Shown piece after piece: positions 58,750 to 64,000 of a stretch of 64,000 nt of DNA (its first letter is position 1; each line of letters starts with the position of its first letter). Source of the stretch: Floccularia luteovirens (Eukaryota > Basidiomycota > Agaricomycetes > Agaricales > Squamanitaceae). Where the stretch lies: assembly GCA_009739215.1 (NCBI GenBank), contig VSJF01000009.1, positions 682,001 to 746,000 of the forward strand, read 5' to 3'. The translations under genes were made by a program, and so were the position numbers. The notes under the pieces are model-generated. The model was not told the DNA's origin. It ran no database searches and saw only the letters and a list, made by a program, of their open reading frames with translations.

Positions 58750-61700
58750 TCATGCATCGTCGAGTACTAGCCTAGGAACCACATTCATGGCCATCAACTA
58801 GAAATACAGGCGTTAGAGAGCGATGACCGGTAAAAAAAAAGTCCGAGATGGTCATACCTCTTGGAACAGCAGTTTAGCTGCATATGGTATAGTTAACTGT
58901 GCCATCTTTTTCGAACTCTTGCAATATATGCACCACCCGTTATATCCCATCAGACCACATTCCTGACAGGCGTTCACCTCAAATTTGTCTGACGATATCA
59001 TCAGACGCTCAAGTAGCAACTGCGTTGCTCCATATCCTATAAGGCAATCTCGTTCCATCTCTCCCAATCTCAGTCCGCCTTCCCGGGACCGTCCCTCAGT
59101 CGGCTGACGAGTCAGTGTTGCACGTGGTCCTCTAAAAAAGATGTTATGTTCACATTGTCACTTTGCTAGAAGGAAATCAAAGTTTACCTGGCACGAGCGT
59201 GCATTTTATCCATCACCATATGTTCTGTACGTCTGTCATTTAGAGGAAACACACAAACATAGATATAAAAAATCCACGTACTCAGTTTCTAAATGACAGG
59301 AAAGCTCGATTTTTTTAGTACACTGACAAAAAAACCCGGCGTACCTGGTAGTATATGGGACCGAAGTACACATACGCCTCTAATGGTTCGCCTGTAATCC
59401 CACTTGTCAGCATATCTTTTCCTGCATAACTGAAACCATGTTCGACAAGGATCCGGCTCATATCTTCTACCTATCAAATCATAAGAAAATTCGGTTAGTT
59501 TGACTGAATTTTTTATATTACTGACTTTTGACCCCCCGAATGCAGTTCCATACATCAACTTTCCGCTTAACACTCCAGCCTTGGAGCAACGACAGTCAGT
59601 TCATCATTTGAGGAAATGTAAATCAAAAGTCTGACCTTGCCAGCTAAGAGTTCTATCATTTTTCCAACCGTCATGCGAGATGGGAAACCATGCGGATTCA
59701 TGATCGTGTCTATATCGAGAATTTAGTGTTTAACAAATACCCAAACTTCTGAAGTCACCAGGGTTGATTCCTTGATCATTAAATGGCATGTCTTCTTGGT
59801 TTACAATTAATCCACATACTCCCTTCTGCCCGTGCCGTGAAGAGAATTTGTCGCCAAGTTCTGGCCTCCGCGTTTGGCGGATAAGGACTTTTATTAATGT
59901 TTGGTCATTTTCGGTGTCACTTATCATGACCTTATCAATATTTCCTGCGACAGGAGATTTATATGTTAATGGCATATTTTTGTATGGCACAGACGCTGCT
60001 TGTCCGCTAAAAGTGTTATCCGTTGCGTTTGTTGGAGATTGCTTGTTCACGTAGACATCTCCAGGATCGACACGTTCCCCAACACCGGCTAAACCATCAC
60101 TTTGGACAATATCGTACCTTTTGGAGATTTGGCCGTTTTCATCAAGCGGAGCATCCGCCAGTCGATCAAAACTAACGGTGCATCATCATCGTCAATTATT
60201 AAGTAGTCGGAATAAGGAATAACTCACGTCCCATTAGGGTATTTTCGTATTAATGTAGCATTTTTTCGCAGGACTTGACACCTTCCATATCCACGGTCAA
60301 GGCTTGCCTGCGTGGTATGAATATAATTTAGATGACATAGTCAATTACATCATCTTAATAATACTCACTTTATTGAGTATAAGGGCATCCTCGATGTCAT
60401 ATCCCGAATAACTCATGACCGCTACTGTTGCGTTCTGACCGGCTGGAAGGCGATCGTACCCAATTAATTCAATGGTTTTTGTTTTGACCATGGGCTGCTG
60501 CGGATACACAGATAGGTACAGCAATGTGTCAATGCGATTGAATTGGTTATAACCAATTGCACCAATTGCTTGTTTGCCCATAGCACATTGGTAGGTGTTC
60601 CGGGGTGATTGATTGTGATGGGGGTAAGGAATAAGACCTGCAACAGCTCCAAGGATAGTGAACGGTTCAATTTCCAAATGCGTTGTAGTTGGTACAATGT
60701 CCGATTCGTAAAGTGCGATGTACGTGTCATTTTCTTCGTTCACATCGAGATATTCGACAAGTCCCTTCTGAAGGAAGTCATCAAATGTTACAGTACCCTT
60801 TTTGAGATGCTAATAAATTTTATTCAAAGAAGGGTTCGAGATAAGCGATCCCGAAAAATACCGTACCGTGATATGTTGAGAAGTTACTTTTGGTTGTCCA
60901 TTCTCCACAATTATCATTGGACGGCAAATGCGTCCGCCATCACTTGCGATATGAACGGCGCGGTGATGGTGGTTGATATAAACACTAACGAACTCGCTGA
61001 ACCGTCGCGCTCTCCGAAGCTTTCTGAATTGAGTTACGAAACGGTTTGGATTACGGGTGAGGCCAATGATAGTTCCATTGACATTCACAATAAAGGTATG
61101 GGGACCATATATTTCCGTTCCAGTCGCGAGGCTGATGTCTACAGATTAAGGAGGAGTTTAATAGGCGTACCAAAAGATTCAATTGAAACACTGACCTTCA
61201 ACACCCAGCATGAAAGCTAAGCGAATGATCGGCTCTTCCTCCGCGTCTGTTGTAATGTGTGTCATGAGGGCTAGATTTTTCACTAATCCACAAGCTTCGC
61301 CTTCCGGAGTATCACTTGGACAAAGGACCCCCCATTGACTAGGCTGTAAAGCCCGCGGACCACTGACTTTTCTTGTTTTCTCAAACTGGGAGGAGATCCG
61401 GGTCATCATTCCAAGCGCTGATATGAAGCTTAGGCGACTTAAAACATGCGTGACACCTGCCCGTTCCATTTTGAACCTTTTGAGAGACCAGTTGCCTGTT
61501 GATATAGCACGAACAAATCCAGAAGTCAAATGATCACCCTGGAATTGCATGGTGTTGTAGGCATCAAATTCGCTTGTGCGTGAAGGCTTTTTCAAGACTT
61601 TGTCGATTGCAGTTTTCAAGTTGGAGTTGTATGTTTTGAAAAGGTCCTCAAATAGCAATGCGAGAAGTTGGCCTGCACTAGGTCAGCATTAAATAATGTT

Positions 61701-62951
61701 GAGTGTAGGAAGGGTAGCATACTCACAGCTCAAGACGTTTGTTTCCAACATAGTCGCGATCATCAACCATGTTTCCGTCATCTATAGCCATCAGAACTCT
61801 TCGAGTCATTGTTGCCACAAATATTGCTTTAGACCTGAAATCAAGCCCATGAACAGGTACGTGCGCAAGGACGATTGTTGCTAATGCCTCAAGAGCTTCT
61901 TCCCAAGCTGGCCTACGGGGACCCATGACTCGTCTATTGACTTTAACTCTGGTGCCGATATATTCCAATGCTTGGTGACGTGTGTAGACCCCAAGTTTTG
62001 CAGCTTCTTCCAAATTGACAGCAAAACAATCCTTGTAGGTATCGGTATTACCAGCAGTCAGTAGTAGAATTTCCTTGTCAGATTGAATCCCAAGAGCTTT
62101 TAGTGCGATAACGATTGGGACATCTTCGTGAATGGAGTTGTGTCGTAGATATATTTTGCCTTTCTTGGTTGCTACATAGGTTTTTGACTTTAAACCCCCA
62201 TGGGTCGATCTAAAAGTCGTCCTCAGCATTGTATGAAGACTGTGGGAAATAGTGGGTAGACGCACGAAGTACATGATGCTTGGACGACCCCTTTGACGGT
62301 GTCCGTTTCTACGATAATTCTATTCTTGCTCAACTGCTCTTGGACCAAGATAACCTTCTCTGTGCCTTTAACCACAAAGTATCCGCCAGGGTCGAGCGGG
62401 CATTCTGTCATTCTTGCAAGTTGCGCTTCACTTTTGCCTGTCAATACGCATTTGCTGCTTCTGAGCATGATGGGAAGGCGTCCTATGTTAATATTTCTTT
62501 GGACAATGTTCTTTCCTCGAGTATATTGGATTGTCACGATGATAGGTGCGCTGTATGTGATATCTCGTAATCGACACTCGTGGGGCGTTACCCGCTTGTC
62601 GATCGCTTCCATTTCGTTTCTGTCAGGGAATCCGACATTTATATCAATATACTTTAACCAGAATCGAGGATCCACGTCCGATGTGACTTTGTTATTTGCC
62701 TTGACAATGTTTTTTATGTCCACGTCGACAAAGTAATTGAAGGAGTCAATGTGTTGTTTCACAAGACCCTTGACCTTGAGAAATGCAGGTAATAAAAGCC
62801 ATTTGTCCTGTTGTAACAACCATTTTATGAATACGAAACAATTTCAATCAAATCAGATTTTGCTTGCCTCTACGTTTTTTATCGGGTCTGTGAGTCCAAT
62901 TCCACGCCAGTGTTGTCGATTCAGCTGTTCCCACTCACTTCCTTCCTCCAT
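58750..62951 (-). CDS. RNA polymerase III second-largest subunit (RPC2/RET1)
   Basis: About 1,150 residues, from [17 protein letters not shown] at 62951 to [16 protein letters not shown]. Pol III-specific blocks are clear: [19 protein letters not shown] and [13 protein letters not shown], with general subunit-2 blocks [71 protein letters not shown] [17 protein letters not shown] and [11 protein letters not shown]. The C-terminal zinc site includes [19 protein letters not shown]. The subunit forms half of the Pol III active centre, making tRNAs and 5S rRNA. The first intron (62808-62867) most likely uses a GC donor (GAG|GCAAGC), because it preserves the conserved VEDKW. Intact. Confidence 0.95.
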
Positions 62952-63343
62952 GACTATGAGCCCTCAATGAAGGAGCTCCTTGCTTCGATATTCAAATGAT
63001 GCTAGTTTCAAAGGGCGTGGGCTGGAAATGATGTCTAAATCTGAAGTTATCGCTTTATTGTCACGTGTGCGGATGAATCTCTATTTTAGACAGATTTCAA
63101 CCGGTATGTAGTTAGACTAAATTAACAGAACCTTTAAAACTTAACAACCAGAAACAGACACAATGGATTCTACAAAGGAGGTTCAAAGTAATTCTGAATT
63201 CTGGAAAGTTCAATTGACTTTTCTGTTCCAAGAAGTTTATGATATCATGTGACTCTTTTTTATAAAGTCAGCCAGGGGTCTCTGCCAATCTCCTGGAAAC
63301 AACTTTGCTTTGTACCACCTTCTTGATATCGCGGAAGATCGAA
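62952..63343. promoter_or_regulatory. Divergent promoter region of RPC2 and the second E2
   Basis: About 390 bases between two divergent starts. A TATA-like TTTTTTATAAAG at about 63257-63268 lies some 80 bases before the E2 start. Confidence 0.4.
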
Positions 63344-63989
63344 ATGCCAGCAACTCCTAAACCTTCAACTCCTTCACAATCGTCGTCCAATAGCCTGATT
63401 CTCCGTAGACAATTATTAGAACTCACGAAGCATCCAGTAGAGGGGTTCTCTGCGGGTAACTACTGTGAATCAGCTTTCATCGCTCATCTTGGCTTATTAT
63501 GCAAATCAGGACTTGTTGATGACGATAATCTTTATGAGTGGGAGATCATGATCATAGGGTAAGTTTTTGGTTATATGGTGCCACTGGTTACGTTGAACAA
63601 ATTACCCCAGTCCTGCAGATACTTTATAGTAAGCCCGTTCATATACATTGATGATGGTGGAGTGCTGACTAGTTATTAGTGAAGGAGGGTTTTTTAAAGC
63701 CCGATTGTCATTCCCCCCTGAATTTCCTTTGCAACCCCCCAAAATGCGCTTTATAACACCAATGTGGCACCCTAATAGTATGCATGAAACATTTATCAGG
63801 AAGAACAACAATTCACCCTACGCCTACAGTTTATCCTGATGGTGTTGTTTGTGTATCTATCCTTGTATGTTTAATTTGGTGGTTCTGCAAAGAATCAGTC
63901 TGATCTATTATAGCACGCACCTGGAGATGATCAATACGGCTATGAAGAAGCTGGAGAAAGATGGATGCCTGTGCATACAGTGGAATCAA
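63344..63989 (+). CDS. Ubiquitin-conjugating enzyme E2, UBE2G1-type (cut by the window end)
   Basis: The start is MPATPKPSTPSQSSS at 63344, followed by LILRRQLLELTKHPVEGFS, GLVDDDNLYEWEIMIIGP, EGGFFKARLSFPPEFPLQP and KMRFITPMWHPN. The active-site Cys is in VYPDGVVCVSILHAPGDD, and the acidic loop continues QYGYEEAGERWMPVHTVES. All introns are short GT-AG. The last visible codons are followed by a donor (GTATGT), so the remaining exons lie beyond the window. The GLVDDDNLYEW insert and HAPGDDQYGYEEAGERW loop mark the UBE2G1 (S. pombe ubc15-like) class, distinct from the UBC7 type at 57106. It presumably acts in ubiquitin-dependent protein turnover. Confidence 0.93.
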
Positions 63990-64000
63990 TCGTATGTTCA

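Overview
The window is nuclear DNA from a filamentous basidiomycete, most likely an Agaricomycete mushroom. Its genes are intron-dense, with introns mostly 48-65 nt, GT-AG ends and CTRAY-like branch points. The proteins are fungal throughout: NUP192, SFT2, cytosolic LeuRS, NOC2, D-arabinono-lactone oxidase, the RNA polymerase III second subunit, and the mushroom secreted family usually mislabelled 'ribosomal protein s17'. The species cannot be named from sequence alone. All exon structures here were read by eye from splice sites and protein-family knowledge.

Left part (1-29.8 kb), a rearranged accessory region. After the 3' end of a probable GPI-anchored protein and a secreted SurE-type phosphatase (minus strand) comes a gene-poor stretch. 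Then a large inverted duplication dominates: arm A about 4.70-12.90 kb and arm B about 21.60-29.81 kb, around an 8.7 kb spacer. Each arm carries a divergent pair of secreted cysteine-rich genes, here called L1 and L2. The two ends are reciprocal: arm A ends in an intact polygalacturonase (GH28) but holds only a decayed, partly flipped fragment of NUP192; arm B ends in intact NUP192 but holds only a truncated polygalacturonase pseudogene. The L1 and L2 genes, introns included, are far more alike between arms than their surroundings, which suggests gene conversion. The spacer holds the rest of the polygalacturonase, a Kelch protein and the 's17-like' secreted protein.

Right part (28.5-64 kb), dense conserved housekeeping genes: NUP192 (nuclear pore), SFT2 (Golgi traffic), LeuRS (translation), an uncharacterised protein, a chromodomain protein with a DNA-base-modification-like helical domain head-to-head with a METTL14/KAR4-type MT-A70 protein, NOC2 (ribosome biogenesis), a small conserved protein, an HSPA12-like Hsp70, D-arabinono-1,4-lactone oxidase (erythroascorbate synthesis), a UBC7/UBE2G2-type E2, RPC2 (RNA polymerase III) and a UBE2G1-type E2 cut by the window end.

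Most notable: the inverted duplication with reciprocal pseudogenes and patchy homogenisation; the modular L1/L2 family whose introns fall at the same residue of each repeat; and the chromodomain/base-modification protein paired with METTL14. No tRNA, rRNA, CRISPR array or transposase gene was found.
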